Shown: positions 11,592 through 32,924 of the stretch, one piece after another
Layout: every line of letters begins with the position of its first letter
Position numbering within the stretch: the stretch's first letter is position 1
DNA from: Hyperoplus lanceolatus
Lineage: Eukaryota; Chordata; Actinopteri; Uranoscopiformes; Ammodytidae
Direction of reading: 5' to 3'
Assembly (NCBI GenBank): GCA_026929865.2
Contig: CM049413.1
Location: 12,142,501 to 12,206,500 of the forward strand
DNA length: 64,000 bases
The notes under the pieces: generated by a model
What the model was told of the DNA's origin: nothing
Seen by the model: only the letters and a program-made list of their open reading frames with translations
Databases searched by the model: none
Made by a program: the position numbers and the translations under genes

Positions 11592-14500
11592 AGATTATTC
11601 GAGGTTGATATAATGGATGGAAAGGCCGAGCGGCACCAAATCACAGAGAGCTAGTTTGAAAGATTAACAAGACATTACGACTTAGTTATGACACATCTCA
11701 GATTAGTCAGTGGCGAAAAGAGGGAGGAAAGTTTTCGCCCAAATGACAAACTGTGAAATCACTCAGCAAAGACAGCTGTCAGGAAGTTGCTTTTTCATAC
11801 AACAAGCCCTCAAGTTGGGAAATGGTTGTGTATATGTCACATAGGCACTTTTTCATTAACCTTTGTAGGACGTTCTGTGTTGTACTGAAAGATGGATGCA
11901 TTACAAGCAAAGTGGCTGAAAAAGGGCTGAGGCTGGTAGTGCTCTAAAACTTCTAATGGTCAACAAATCCAATGACAAAAAATAATAGAAGAAACAATGA
12001 ATTGACTGTGTATCCAAAGCTTCAATCGCTCTGTACCATAGAATGCTATTGCTACCGGAAACACACCAATGAGCCACACTGTTGCATCATCAGGTGAAAT
12101 GCGTATTCATTAATATGAAGTCATACACCCTAACTGAGAGTATGCCCCAACAAATGCTCTATTTCCTCGTTTAAAACTAGAATTCCAAGTTTTGGGAAAA
12201 TTACCCTCGTTTTCTTTTTACGAGTTACACAGAGGAAAGGTAGGAAAGTCAAAAAGTATTGAGTGGCGGACTAACATGTAGTGATTTCATGGGATTTGTT
12301 GACCATGACAAAAATATTGAATATCTCCAGCCTTAGATTGTAGATTTGGATCAAACTTTTAAAGTACCCACCATGTGTGAATGTCCTCAACAGTATAGCT
12401 ATTGACTATAAAAGTGGAACGAGAAGCTTTTCAAAGAAAAATGGGGGAATAAATGTGCATCAATGTCTTTCAGATTGTCAGGTTTGGAAAGTTCTAACAC
12501 ATTTGGAGACACACAGTAGAGTCCCATTATCAGACTTGTATTCAGGCTATTTTCACCACATTCCAACAGTTTGGACAGCTCATCTAAAAGAGCACGTAAT
12601 CGCCCTTAAACCCGGTGAGCAAAATGATCTCAGAGTGGACTCGATGGGGCTCTTCCTAATTCCTCTGGTGTACATGCAAACAGAGGTGAGGTCAGCAGAG
12701 GTTGTGCACCAATGGGAGCCAGCGACCTGAGAGGACGAGAGGTGACGTGTTAAAGGCACAGGAGGTCAGTCTCAAGTGTCTACACAGACACATACTAATC
12801 ACCAATACGGAATATGAGTATACGGTATTAATACAGCTGTATAGACAGGAATGAGGCCCCAGAGTTATCAGGGATTCATAGTAATATGCCACGTACTGTG
12901 CTGTGTTACAGGATGAAAGCAATAAGACACATTCAGGTGCAAAATATTTCAGAAGTTTAGTCCGTGAGGGGCTTAGGTTTGGCAACTGGAGGGCGGCCGG
13001 ATCAAGTTCTGCACAGTTCAGCTTGAAGCTCGTAGTTGGAGAGACAGCCATTTCCATTGAGCAAGGTACCAAACCCTTGTTAAAGCATGGGGGCTGATGA
13101 CACCTCAAGCAGTTTCCTCTCGATATAATGCATGTACAGTATAGGAAGGAGTGAAACTATTTACTTTTAGATATTTATATTTTGATTAAAGTGCATTTGC
13201 TTAATTTGAACCACCTTATTTCTTTGTTGAATTAGATTTTCCTAATACTTGGTTATTTGGTGATCTCCTCACTGACTCAGAGCGGCCATTTGTGACTCAA
13301 ACGGCAATGTAATGACTCACAAAGCCACAAGCAAGGCTGTGGACACTCTTTGTAAAAATTTAAAATAAAATAAAACAATGTAAAAATAAAGTTGAAGTTG
13401 AACTCAACAAGTTAATTGCTGTGATAATTTCGCAACATAACATCACCAAAACTCCAATGAGGCAAGAAACACAAAAAACCAGACCGGTTTCAGACAGGGA
13501 ACGATGGTTACATAGAATTGTGATTTTTCTCCAAAATAAAGTTGTTTAGTTAATTGAGTTAAGCCGTTGGTTTGTTTAAAAATCTGTCCGATTATTCGAT
13601 AGCTTGTGTGTCTTGGCCCATCTGAGTTTGACAATATGCCTAATCTTAATAAATGGATCAGGCATTAGTAATGTGACTTTGTCAATGCAGCTATTATTAG
13701 TTGCATTGCATGTCAGGCCACCAGGCAGCAGTAATGAAAGCCCTTGTGAAAACGATTTTAATTGGTTCCACGTATCAAATTTAGGGGAAAACAGAGCCCT
13801 GATGTTGGATCAATACTTAATACTAACAGAATGATCTCTAAGTTGAGGCATCAGTATTAGAGAAAAAAGCTCAGAGCAGATCTCAGCAATCACTCCAGTG
13901 AGTGAAATGTTATCATGATAAATAAAAGCCAAATCTATAAAAAAAATAAGACACAAGTTGATAAACTGCAAAAAAGGATTATTCTAAGAGAATACAATGC
14001 TCTGCAACACTTTGTTTACACGTCGTCCAGGAAATGCTGAGCTATTCATTCCTGTTACATGTAAAAAGATTTATCAGTTCACTCTCTCAATCCCCTTCTC
14101 TTTTCAACCCACTGTTCAGCATCTAAATCTGAGCGCACTGGGTCATTCATCTCATTCCCACTAGTGTTCAAGGTGACATGAGAGGTGGCACCGTTTGAAA
14201 TATTCACGCACAGAGTCAGAGCATGTACGGCCGGCTTCACACGGTCTATGTTGATGTTCACACACTCCTTATGCTGTACAAGGTTGGAGTTTTAAAGTGG
14301 CATCAGCATGCGGGGGGACATGATGCACGTGTGTTGCCTGTAAAGCACCATTGGGACATGTTCTCTGATCCATGACACAGTGAAGGGCTGAGGGAGGGAG
14401 GGATAGAGGGAGGGAGGGATATAACAGGGAAAAGGGCTGGTGTGTAGTTTGCATGTGAGTGTCTGACTGTGCCTCGATGAGAAAAAAAACTACTTGTAAT

Positions 14501-16583
14501 GTGGACTGTACAGTAACTAGTGTTGTTGTGTCCTTCAGCTCATTGTTTTGTTTTTTTACAGCCTGAAATCTTACTGTGTTTTGGGTCACTTTCACAGCTA
14601 GCCTATAACCACTAACTATTGCTGCTAAAGAGCCATATATTCCCCTCCAGAGTTGGTGGAAAGCAAAAACAGTCTGGTGTCTCAACTCAAGTTTATGCTG
14701 TGTACATGTTATATGGAATGCTTTGTAGAGGGAGTAGTGTCATCTGAAAACAAATGACAGTTATGCGATTTTAAAGTTTGTCTTATAAGGTTTGAAAAAC
14801 AATGTGTATAGACAATATAGCTTCATATCTGATTTTCCACATTAAATGAAGGTTTAATTACATTGAGAGATGGAGTATTCGAGCATCATAATTACAAGAT
14901 AAAGACTACAAGTAATGACATTAACTCTAATGACATGAGCATAGTGCTAGAATATGTTCTCATATACAGCAGATGAGTTTCTTAGGTCAGAAGATGAATG
15001 TTAATGCTTAAGCTCCTTTTTCTGACTGTTTTCTTCACAAGCTAAATATTAATGTGATACATTTCAGATAATCAGGGTCTGGTGTCAGTACACTGTGATT
15101 ATCCCAAATGTCACTCTTCTCAACCTAATTACCATTGATTTTCATGCATTTTAAACATTACCATGTAACCAATTAATTAAAAACTTGGCAAGGTTCCAGG
15201 GTTACAAACCACAGGGACAAGATCAAGTCAATCAATTCAGAAAAAAATCACATAAAAACAGGCAACATGGAGTTTATTTTGTTTGTACAACTAAGTCCAA
15301 TGCATTAATTTGAATAATTGTTTTACTTTTCGAAGAGCTGCCGCTCCTGTTAAGTGTGGCACTGAGGCTGTGTGAGTGCACACATTTGTGTGTGTGTGCG
15401 TGTGTATGTGTGTATGTGTGTATGTGTGCATGTGTCACCAGGGAAAAAAGAAAAAAAACATCAGACAGACCCCCGGAGCAGCTGTTGTCCCCAGTGTGCC
15501 CAATGTTTGACACACAAATTCTTATTTCATTCTGCTTGCCCAACCTCAAACACACATACATACAGTACCTACTTTCTTAAACTAACCTTCACTCTGTTTC
15601 TTTGTGTTTTAGCTCAACTGTTTGCTCTAAGCTAACACACATGAATGGATACACACACACACACACACCCACACACACTGTTGTTATGCTTATGCAATCT
15701 CACAGAAACCCAAAGTCATGTGTGTGTGTGTTGTTGAGGGAAAGCGGTCATCATTCAGCGTTGAAATTAGGGCCGTAACCCATCCAGACAGCTACCGTGC
15801 ATAAATTCAAAATATCCCTCTGCACATCTGCTCTCAACTCTGCTCAGACCCACACTCACCTCCACTATACAGCTCATTAGAAATCCCAGAGGGGCTGAGC
15901 TTAAATAGGTGTTCTTCAGGACCTCAGCTTGCTCTGGGATTGCCTCCAACACGTCCACCAGATGTCTTTCTCTACAGTATCAATCTTTCTCTCTCTTCTC
16001 CCTGGCTCCTCTTTAACCCTCGCCTTTCTGCCTCACCTCATTTCTCTGGCTCGCTCTCTAACTCCAGTCGCCTCCCTGGGGGTCAGACGGACAGATGCAC
16101 AGCCTTGTCCTCTCCACAGACACACATACACAGCACACACACACACAAATTCTGACCTCATTTCTCCAAGGTAACCAGTTTTACAGAGCCAATGAAAAGG
16201 CAACAGCTGTACAGTACAATTACACACTACAAAAAGGAAAGAGAGACCCTTGGTTATAATCTTTATAGCAGTTATAATCTGCATAGCAAAAACCAGCAGT
16301 TGAATTCTTCAAAGTGCTTTTCATGCATCTCTACGACTGCTAGTATTAGTCCTATGATAATCTTATAATCATTTGTATTAATAATTTTTTTCTGTAAAAT
16401 TTCAGGAAATAGCAAAAATGTACAATTTTCATTTAAAATAAAGCAAGTTGACACATTTAAATGTCTTGTTCTAGTTTAAATTCAAATGAATCTGTTGATC
16501 AAAGAAGCCTATAATAAAAATCGGAGGACAAAACCAACAAATGTGTGCCAGTATCGATTTAAAATAAATGAAGGACATCATCA
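11587..16583. other. 5-kb gene desert segment
   Basis: I read this on both strands and found no exon, RNA gene or intact transposon. The longest ORFs (12377-12730, plus; 12692-13108 and 14269-14685, minus) show no motif I recognise and have the composition of non-coding DNA. Short imperfect CA/GT tracts occur at 15385-15432, 15650-15680 and 16120-16147. The 12377-12730 ORF (117 codons) is the only one long enough to deserve a search. Confidence 0.5.
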
Positions 16584-16945
16584 GGGCGACTGTGGCTCAG
16601 GTGGTTAAGCTGGTTGGCCGACGATCTTAGGGTTGGCGGTTCAATCCCCGCCCGGCCACTTGTGTCATGGTCGTTGTGTCCCTGGGCAAGACACTTCACC
16701 CACCTTGCCTTGTGTGAATGTGTATGACTGCTGTATGTTTGAGGTGGTGGTCGGAGGGGCCGATGGCGCGGAATGGCAGCCTCGCTTCTGTCAGTCTGCC
16801 CCAGGGCAACTGTGGCTACTATTGTAGTTTACCACCACCGGTATGACTGTGTGTGAACGAATTGAACCTGGAACCCTGTAAAGCGCTTTGAGTACCTTGA
16901 AAAGCGCTATATAAATCCAATCATTATAATTAATTATTATCTCTT
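16584..16945 (+). mobile_element. tRNA-derived SINE with LINE-type tail
   Basis: The head GGGCGACTGTGGCTCAGGTGG contains an A-box-like TGGCTCAGGTGG, and GGTTCAATCCC about 50 bp further on is a B box, so this is a tRNA-derived RNA polymerase III promoter. The middle has the GGGCAAGACACTTCACCC core common in fish SINEs. The end AAGCGCTATATAAATCCAAT resembles an L2-type LINE 3' tail. The predicted tRNA cloverleaf is not intact, so this is a SINE and not a tRNA gene. I could not find a clear target duplication, so the right border is approximate. Confidence 0.8.
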
Positions 16946-18354
16946 GAGAAAGATAGTTAGTGGACATTGAGTTAACAAAATGAATGTTTACACTGTAACC
17001 AGGTGTTTTCTTCAGCATTTATTTGGTTTTACTTCATTCACAAAAACAGCTTCCTCTCCATGTACAACCACTGTATATGTATAAGGTGCAGAAAACCTGA
17101 TATGTTCAAGGAGACAGTTCGTACCAAATATTCAGTCCTCATGATATGATAAACATGCATTAAAATGCCCACAGAAAATTACAAATACACAAACAAATTA
17201 AGGGTTTACACTAGTATCTGTAAAAGTTGTTGGTTAGATCAAGTCTTTTGGGATATTTTCATTAAAAAGCTTTTTCCCCCTATTTTATATTAATTATTCT
17301 GCTGTATCTAACCTTGTTTATTTTATTTGATAGGTTGATTTTCATTCAATAACAGATGAATTGCGTATTTGTTTCAAAATGTGTGTTTCAAAGATGCAGC
17401 ACTTATTTCGTAATCAACATGAACAAAAATTATCAGATCTGGTTTATTTACTGAACCTTTTTGTAATGAATCATCCATGGGATTTTGTTTTTGTATTTGG
17501 CAAATAGATTAAACAGAATGGAGAGAAGGTGGAGGGCAAAACAGCCTCCAAATCTTTGCAGATGTGAGCTAATATCAAGTGAGAACAAACAATGATAAAA
17601 TGCAACTTAAAAGCATTGGCTAAGTGTGAAATATTTGAACTACAATCATTAATCAATTAAAGTAAATCACTAAAATGCAGTCAAATTAAATAATTGTTCT
17701 GCTATATCCTATTTTTATTTATGCTAGAGCAGTTAACAGAAGTTTAAGATACTTTTATGGCCCTAAACCTGAAAGCGAGTCAACTTCAGAAAAGCAATTA
17801 CCATCTCAAACATCCATCTTCTTTCTTTAACATTTTGGTAAGTTTCTTTCAAACCTCAATCATTTGTCATTTTAGGCCTCAGCCAGACTGAGATCAGTGC
17901 AGGTGTTGGTTTAGGAGTTTGCGTGTGAATGTGAGAGAAAAAAATAAGAAAGTGTTTTAAGCAAGCCAAGAGCCAGGGGCAAGAATTAAATCCTCATTAT
18001 GATCTGGCACCCCTACCACACTGTGTGTGCTTGTGTGTGTGTGTGTGTGTGCGTGTGTGTTTCTACATGACACTAATAATACAACTGCACAGTAGCATCT
18101 TAACTTCTACTTGAAGTTCAAAGACCCTGGTCTGGGTTTTTTTCCCTTGCATAATTAGTCTTAGTCTTAGACAGCCAATCAAGCATCACAGATGCACAAT
18201 AACACACAATCACTTTAAAAGTGCAGCCAGTGGTAACAGAATGAGCAAAGCAGGATGCACATGAATGCAAGTAATGCACCATACGACATTAAATGTTCCC
18301 TTTGCAATGTCATAATTTTTTTCAAAGAAGTGAGCTGGCAATCGGGACAAACAT
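16946..18354. other. Intergenic DNA without recognised gene
   Basis: AT-rich sequence with a short GT tract at 18022-18060. No coding exon, RNA gene or transposon is recognised. Confidence 0.5.
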
Positions 18355-18706
18355 TTAAAGGAGCAGTCTGACATTTTAGGAAATACACTTTTTTTGTTGC
18401 TGCTGGAATTCAAATGAAAAGATTTACACAACTCTGTTCATAACACACATAACACTTTCTAAAGTCAGAACAGTGACCACACCCGGGCCAAGAAATATTA
18501 GAAGAATTTCAGAGGTGCTGATGGGTGGATTATGTTGCCATCCACCCCTTGTTCAAGTCTTAATGCTAAGTTAATTAGCTAAGTGGCTGCTGAAAGATGC
18601 TTCTTATTTAACTTGCATGAGACATGAGTAGTATCCATTGTCTCCTCTAACTCTGTGCAATAAAGCAATTAAGTGTAGTTCCCAAAATATAAAACTGTTC
18701 CTTTAA
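18355..18706. mobile_element. MITE with TTAAAGGARCAGT inverted ends, 352 bp
   Basis: The left end TTAAAGGAGCAGT and the right end ACTGTTCCTTTAA are inverted with one mismatch. Inside the left end is GACATTTTAGGAAATACACT, and inside the right end CCCAAAATAT, as in the dispersed fish repeat also seen at 38417 and, more degraded, at 9175. No protein is encoded. The superfamily is unassigned, because TTAA or TA could be either target or end. Confidence 0.7.
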
Positions 18707-19072
18707 CTTTTAGTCCGACCCATTATATATAACCAGATACAGTATTTCATATGCAATATAACTTGATCTACTTTCACAATAAAGAGCCCTCAGATTGTTG
18801 ATAATTACAAACCGTAATAATAATTTAACCGTCCCGCGTGTTCATTTTAAATACACATTCATACAATCCAATTCAATGTTTAACCATCAAATAAATAGCC
18901 AATCCGATTGTTGCTCTTGAAATAAATAATTAGACCGTTGACAGATTATATTGGAGGCACTTACAGCACCAAAATAAAGCAATAAATAAAACACATAAGA
19001 TGCCCAGAGAACATTAAATGGAGAAATAAAAGAAAGAAACTGACCAAAACTAACATTTTCCATCTCTCTTTT

Positions 19073-19103
<31 letters not shown>

Positions 19104-19211
19104 AACAAACGCCACAGGCCAGTGATTGATTTACTGACTCTGCAATAAAATGACTATCACCAATCGACGTCACAACAATTGACATTTCCTGAAGAACTCC
19201 AGGGCTACTTA
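18707..19211. other. Intergenic DNA without recognised gene
   Basis: AT-rich; contains a (TC)n tract at about 19065-19092. No gene signal. Confidence 0.5.
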
Positions 19212-19304
19212 CAGTTTTTCTCTATTGCTAAAACACAAAACCCAGTACTCTAAACCAAATGACCAGTTGCCTAAACACATTTAGTAAAACTAGCCCCCAT
19301 TTGT

Positions 19305-19678
19305 TAGCCTGGCTCCGCCCGCCCGCCTACTTCCGGCCAAATTTTATTTTCCCTTCAGTAGTCAGTCTGGGTGTACAGCCCATTTCCCAGTTCTGCCGGA
19401 GATTCGACAGCCGGTCCAATCAGCGAACAGAGCGAGTGGCTGAGAACGATGACATCGAAGTCGCGCTCCAGTTTCAGTTGCCAGAAGCCGGCTCATGACA
19501 CACGTGACGACCAAACGTTATGCGATTGGTTGGCTAATCCAGAGTGGCACTGGGCAGATCCAATAGTTTTAAACTTTAACAGACACCCGCCTCCATGAGT
19601 GAACGTTTGCCAATTACAGCACTGCCAGACCTTCTGTACAAATTAAATGAAGTACGATGGTCTGGTAGCACCAGGCTT
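19305..19678. mobile_element. Small DNA transposon (MITE) with 9-bp target duplications, nested in the mariner element
   Basis: CCCATTTGT at 19296-19304 is repeated exactly at 19679-19687. The ends read TAGCCTGGCTCCGCC on the left and TAGCACCAGGCTT on the right, so they are inverted over about 8 bp. No protein is recognised. A second, shorter and inverted copy is at 48154-48247, also with a 9-bp duplication. Nine-base duplications suggest a Mutator- or Merlin-type transposase as driver, but this is inference. Confidence 0.82.
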
Positions 19679-20762
19679 CCCATTTGTCACAACCACAAAC
19701 ACAATTCACCTGTAGACACTGTTCACAAAACCCATCCCCTTTTTCTCAAAACTCTAAACACATTTTGTCTTGCTAAAACACATTTTGCATATATCTCTGC
19801 TCCAATATGCATTGTGAAGCTTATGTGATGCAAAATGCCACCCACAGTCAGCAAAACTTGAACACAATGAACATACCTGGTGTCATTCAGTAAACACAAC
19901 GACTCGTAATTGAAAACACTTGTTGCAAATGATGTGACCACACCTATATAAGTCAGTGCAGTTGCTGAAGGTTCCAAACAAAAATGATTGATCAAGGCAG
20001 AAGAAGAGGAGTTTGTGTCAGAGGAGGGAGAGGAGCAGGTCAAGGAGGGAGAGGAGTGGGCCGAGGAGTGGGCCAAAGAGGGCGAGGAGGCCAAAGAGGA
20101 GCAGGCCAAGGAGGGAGAGGAGAAGGAGGGCGAGCAAGACAACGCATTTTCAGGAGGATCTTCGAGTTGGAGTCCATGGACAGACCCAAGGAATTTATTT
20201 TTGTGGATGAGGCTGGCTTCAACCTCACAAAAAGGAGGAGGAGAGGCCGTAACATCATAGGACAGAGAGCTATCGTTTATGTGCCCGGCCAACATGGAGG
20301 AAACATCACTCTGCGCTGCCATGAATTCTAGAGGGCTTCTCCACCGGCATGCTGAACTCGGTGCCTACAACACTGAGCGTCTCCTCACCTTCCTAGGAGA
20401 GCTCAGAGGTGTTTTGCATGTTTTGTATGCATGCGTGTTTTGACCATGACCACCCGAATGCTGGGCCAGCTGATCACCACAACCAACAGAATCCTGCTAA
20501 TACCCAGAGTTGTGATATAACTGCATTTTCTGCATTATATAACTATTCCCATGAAATGCACAAATCTATAGTAAATGCCCAATACATATTTGAGAATAAA
20601 TAAGGGTTGCTCAAATGCATCCTGGCAGTTGTGAAACTGTAAAAAGAACAGTCTCACTCAATGAAAATTGTGTTTTCAATTTTTCGGGTAATGTGGTTAA
20701 TGATGGTCAGTAGTGTTTGCATTTTTGCAGGTCTTGAGCGGTATTTTGGTGTCAGAGTTTGC

Positions 20763-20882
20763 TTTTGAGCATATGAGCAACTGTTTTGGTGTGATGGGTT
20801 GGTTTTGAGCATATGAGCAACTGTTTTGGTGTGATGGGTTGGTTTTGAGCATATGAGCAACTGTTTTGGTGTGATGGGTTGG
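20763..20882. repeat. Tandem repeat, three identical 40-bp units
   Basis: Units start at 20763, 20803 and 20843, each beginning TTTTGAGCATATGAGCAACT, and I see no difference between them. They lie in the 3' non-coding part of the mariner-like element. Confidence 0.93.
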
Positions 20883-21003
20883 GTTTGAAAAGAGACTGTG
20901 AGGTTGTGTGTACGTAGCTTTAGAAAAGTGTTTTGTGTTTAGAGTTTTGTAAAAAGGGAGGGCAGTATAGTGAAATGTGTTTAAGCAATAGAGAAAAACT
21001 GTA

Positions 21004-23013
21004 ATGGAGTGATGGAGTGATGGATCGATTGACCGGTGTGTTAACCGCTCGGCTCTGCATTCTCTCAGATCGCCCATAGGCTTAAAATGTGACTTCCTGG
21101 AAACTCTCATTTGTAATATCTTAAATAACAAAGCATGTACCGGTTTCATTCAGGTGCCACAAAGCAAGTAAAATCAACAGGGTGAACGTCACATCTAGCA
21201 TGGCCGTGCAAAGATGTGAACGCATTCACAGTAAATGTGATGACGGAGGAAAAGAGTTTGTTGTGACCCCAGTGAAGTTGTGTTAACAGAAGCAGCAGCT
21301 TCGCCTCATGCTTGTAAAAAAAGCTGATAAATGTTTTAGAATGCAAGTCAACAACCAGGGCATGCATTGCTGTTTGGAGAAACCTCCGTCTCTGTACATG
21401 GGTATGTACCTCGGATGGAAGCAGCTTCTATTATTAATATTCACTTCAGGTTGTGAAAGTCTGTGATTATGTGTATGGGGGTGTATGTGTGGTGCCTTCT
21501 GAGAAATCCACTAATAGAAACATTTAAAAACATTTTCACCCATGATTTTTAGTAAAATAATCAATCCAAATGTTCCCCAATTGTAGCCTCAAAGCCTTTC
21601 TTTTGAAGTGAGTCCACAGTATAAAATCATGAAGATAAATTTGATGTGGAAGGAAAACTGAAGAGCTGTAGTTCTGTTGACGGCTGTTCAGGGCGGATGT
21701 TGGCTCAACCCTGCTAAATATTTTAAGAATGTAAAAAAGTACCGGTGTCTTCCTAGTATTCATTCTGCAGTGGTGGGCTACAACAGTCAGAAAATATAAA
21801 AATAACACATAAAAAAATTATGCATTTCAACAGCTCTGGGAAAATGCATCTGCAAAAGAAAGCCCACTGCTTGCATTGCGTGCTGCATGCTAACAGTGTG
21901 TAATGTTCACAGCAACAGCTCGCTTTGTGTGCCAAAGTCTACTGTAACTAACTCGCTGACGTAACTAACACCTTGAGTAAAGCAATTAATACCAGTGGCT
22001 CAAAGGCAAAATATCGTCCCCCTACATCTTTTGCCCATTTTTCTTCCTGCTCTCTTTCTGTGCTCATAACTGGAAGCTTTCAGCAGAAAAACACTGCTCT
22101 TTAATAATTTGTATTCCTGTGTCATCGTGCTGGATATGGGCACTTTTGGCTCTCAGATATGACTGCTGATCCAACAAGCGCATTAAAGCACCATCAACAC
22201 AAATGCAACGAAACAGGCAAAGAAAGGCTAAAAAAAAACAAGCCATCCGCAAAAAAAATCGGAAACACGCCGAGACACATGCAAAATGTTTCACTAACCG
22301 TAACGTGAGAGCAACAGCCTTAAAAACGCAGGATGTGTTAGCGTCTCACATGCATGGACGGATTGTAAGACAATGGGCCCCTGGGCACAAACATGTAAAA
22401 AGTAGACATAACAATATTACTACAAATGTGTTCTAAGTGGACATTTTCAGTCTCTTTGTAGTCGCTTTGAGTCTCTTTGTATCTTTTTCTAGTTGTTTTG
22501 CGTTTCTTTGTGGTCCTTTGTATTTATTTATGGTTATTATGCATGTCTTGGCAGTCATTTTACCTCTCTTTGTGGTTGTTAAGTGTCTTTTTTGTTGCTC
22601 TTGAATGCCCAGGGCCTCCGTATAAGGTGTTTCTTTTTGAAAAGTCAATCAACTGCAGGCCCTTTCATTTCTCCATCCATCCATACACGTGTTATGAGGT
22701 ATGTGATACTCACTAAGAAACATAAAAACACACATACACTTTTCACACAGGCACACACATCCTGAGGCTGGCTAGTGGTTAACATATGGTCGTTGTGGTT
22801 GAGTCCCAACAACCTGTTTTGGCACTAAGATAACCTACCCACCCTCCTATTTTTTAAGACATTTCCTATTAACAGGATAGACAAGTTTATAGCCTCAACA
22901 TCTTTGTTTGATTACCTATATTTGTTCATTGTTAAACCATCTGAAATGAAGATGTGGGTGGATGCGCTGTCTGTCACAATGTGTCAGTGTGAGAGAGACG
23001 CCGGCCCCCAATT
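21004..23013. other. Intergenic DNA downstream of tbc1d20
   Basis: The tbc1d20 3' untranslated region must lie at the right edge of this stretch on the minus strand, but no clear AATAAA could be placed. At about 22440-22600 there is a degenerate tandem repeat on the theme CTCTTTGTGGTYGTTTTG. No other gene is recognised. Confidence 0.5.
22440..22600. repeat. Degenerate tandem repeat, roughly 20-bp period
   Basis: Repeated strings of the form TCTCTTTGTGGTCGTTTTG occur about eight times with many changes, as in a decayed minisatellite. Confidence 0.45.
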
Positions 23014-32510
<9,497 letters not shown>

Positions 32511-32900
32511 CCCTCTTTAAAAGCTGACTGCCGAATAATGAAGTTCCTGTTGTCCCATAGGCAAATCAAAAAATAGAAAGAATGTCTCAAAACAGGTAAA
32601 AACAGGTGAAATTGTTGGCCATACGTGAACGTTGCTTTCCACAGCTGAGTCTGAGAGAATCAACCGAACGTGACATCTCCACGCTACGCTGCAATTGGGC
32701 AGAAACAACACGTGACCGAAAGCACAAATGCTATTGGCTTAGAAACAACACACACCAAAAACGGACTTGAGTTGATAGTAGTTTTGTAGTTCTAATGTTA
32801 GAGCGACAGTGAGTAATGCGTTTTATTTAATGGTTTAAAGGAGTTGCTGCGGTCCAAACGCATTATATTGACATATTTACTTATTCTGAATATGTTTTTT
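32511..32900 (-). promoter_or_regulatory. Probable tbc1d20 promoter and 5' leader
   Basis: This is the region just upstream of the tbc1d20 start codon. I see no TATA box near the start. The assignment rests on position only. Confidence 0.4.
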
Positions 32901-32924
32901 CCACAAGGTGACAGAAAAACGCTA

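Larger units (their letters stand above)
19212..21001 (+). mobile_element. Tc1/mariner-superfamily element, defective, 1790 bp
   Basis: TA dinucleotides at 19210-19211 and 21002-21003 flank inverted ends reading CAGTTTTTCTCTATTGC (right end reverse-complemented). The transposase frame runs from about 19984. A low-complexity Arg/Gly-rich N-terminus of about 55 residues passes directly into a piece with FIFVDEAGFNLTKRRRRGRN, which holds the first catalytic Asp of the IS630/Tc1/mariner DDE nuclease. A stop follows at 20329-20331, and downstream fragments such as YNTERLLTFL continue in another frame. The helix-turn-helix DNA-binding domain and the later catalytic residues are missing, so the element is inactive. 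It carries a nested transposon (19305-19678) and a 40-bp tandem repeat (20763-20882). Confidence 0.85.

Noticed and set aside
12377..12730. 117-codon ORF as a protein-coding gene
   Set aside because: No recognisable domain, no splice partners and no supporting context; kept only as something to search.
16584..16660. A true tRNA gene
   Set aside because: A and B boxes are present, but the sequence continues into a SINE core and LINE-like tail, and no full cloverleaf can be folded.
19723..20322. 199-codon minus-strand ORF and several Glu- or Arg-rich plus-strand ORFs
   Set aside because: They overlap the Gly/Arg-coding tract of the mariner transposase in other frames. Low-complexity composition explains their length.
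20763..20882. CRISPR-like array
   Set aside because: The three 40-bp units are contiguous and have no unique spacers, and the genome is eukaryotic.
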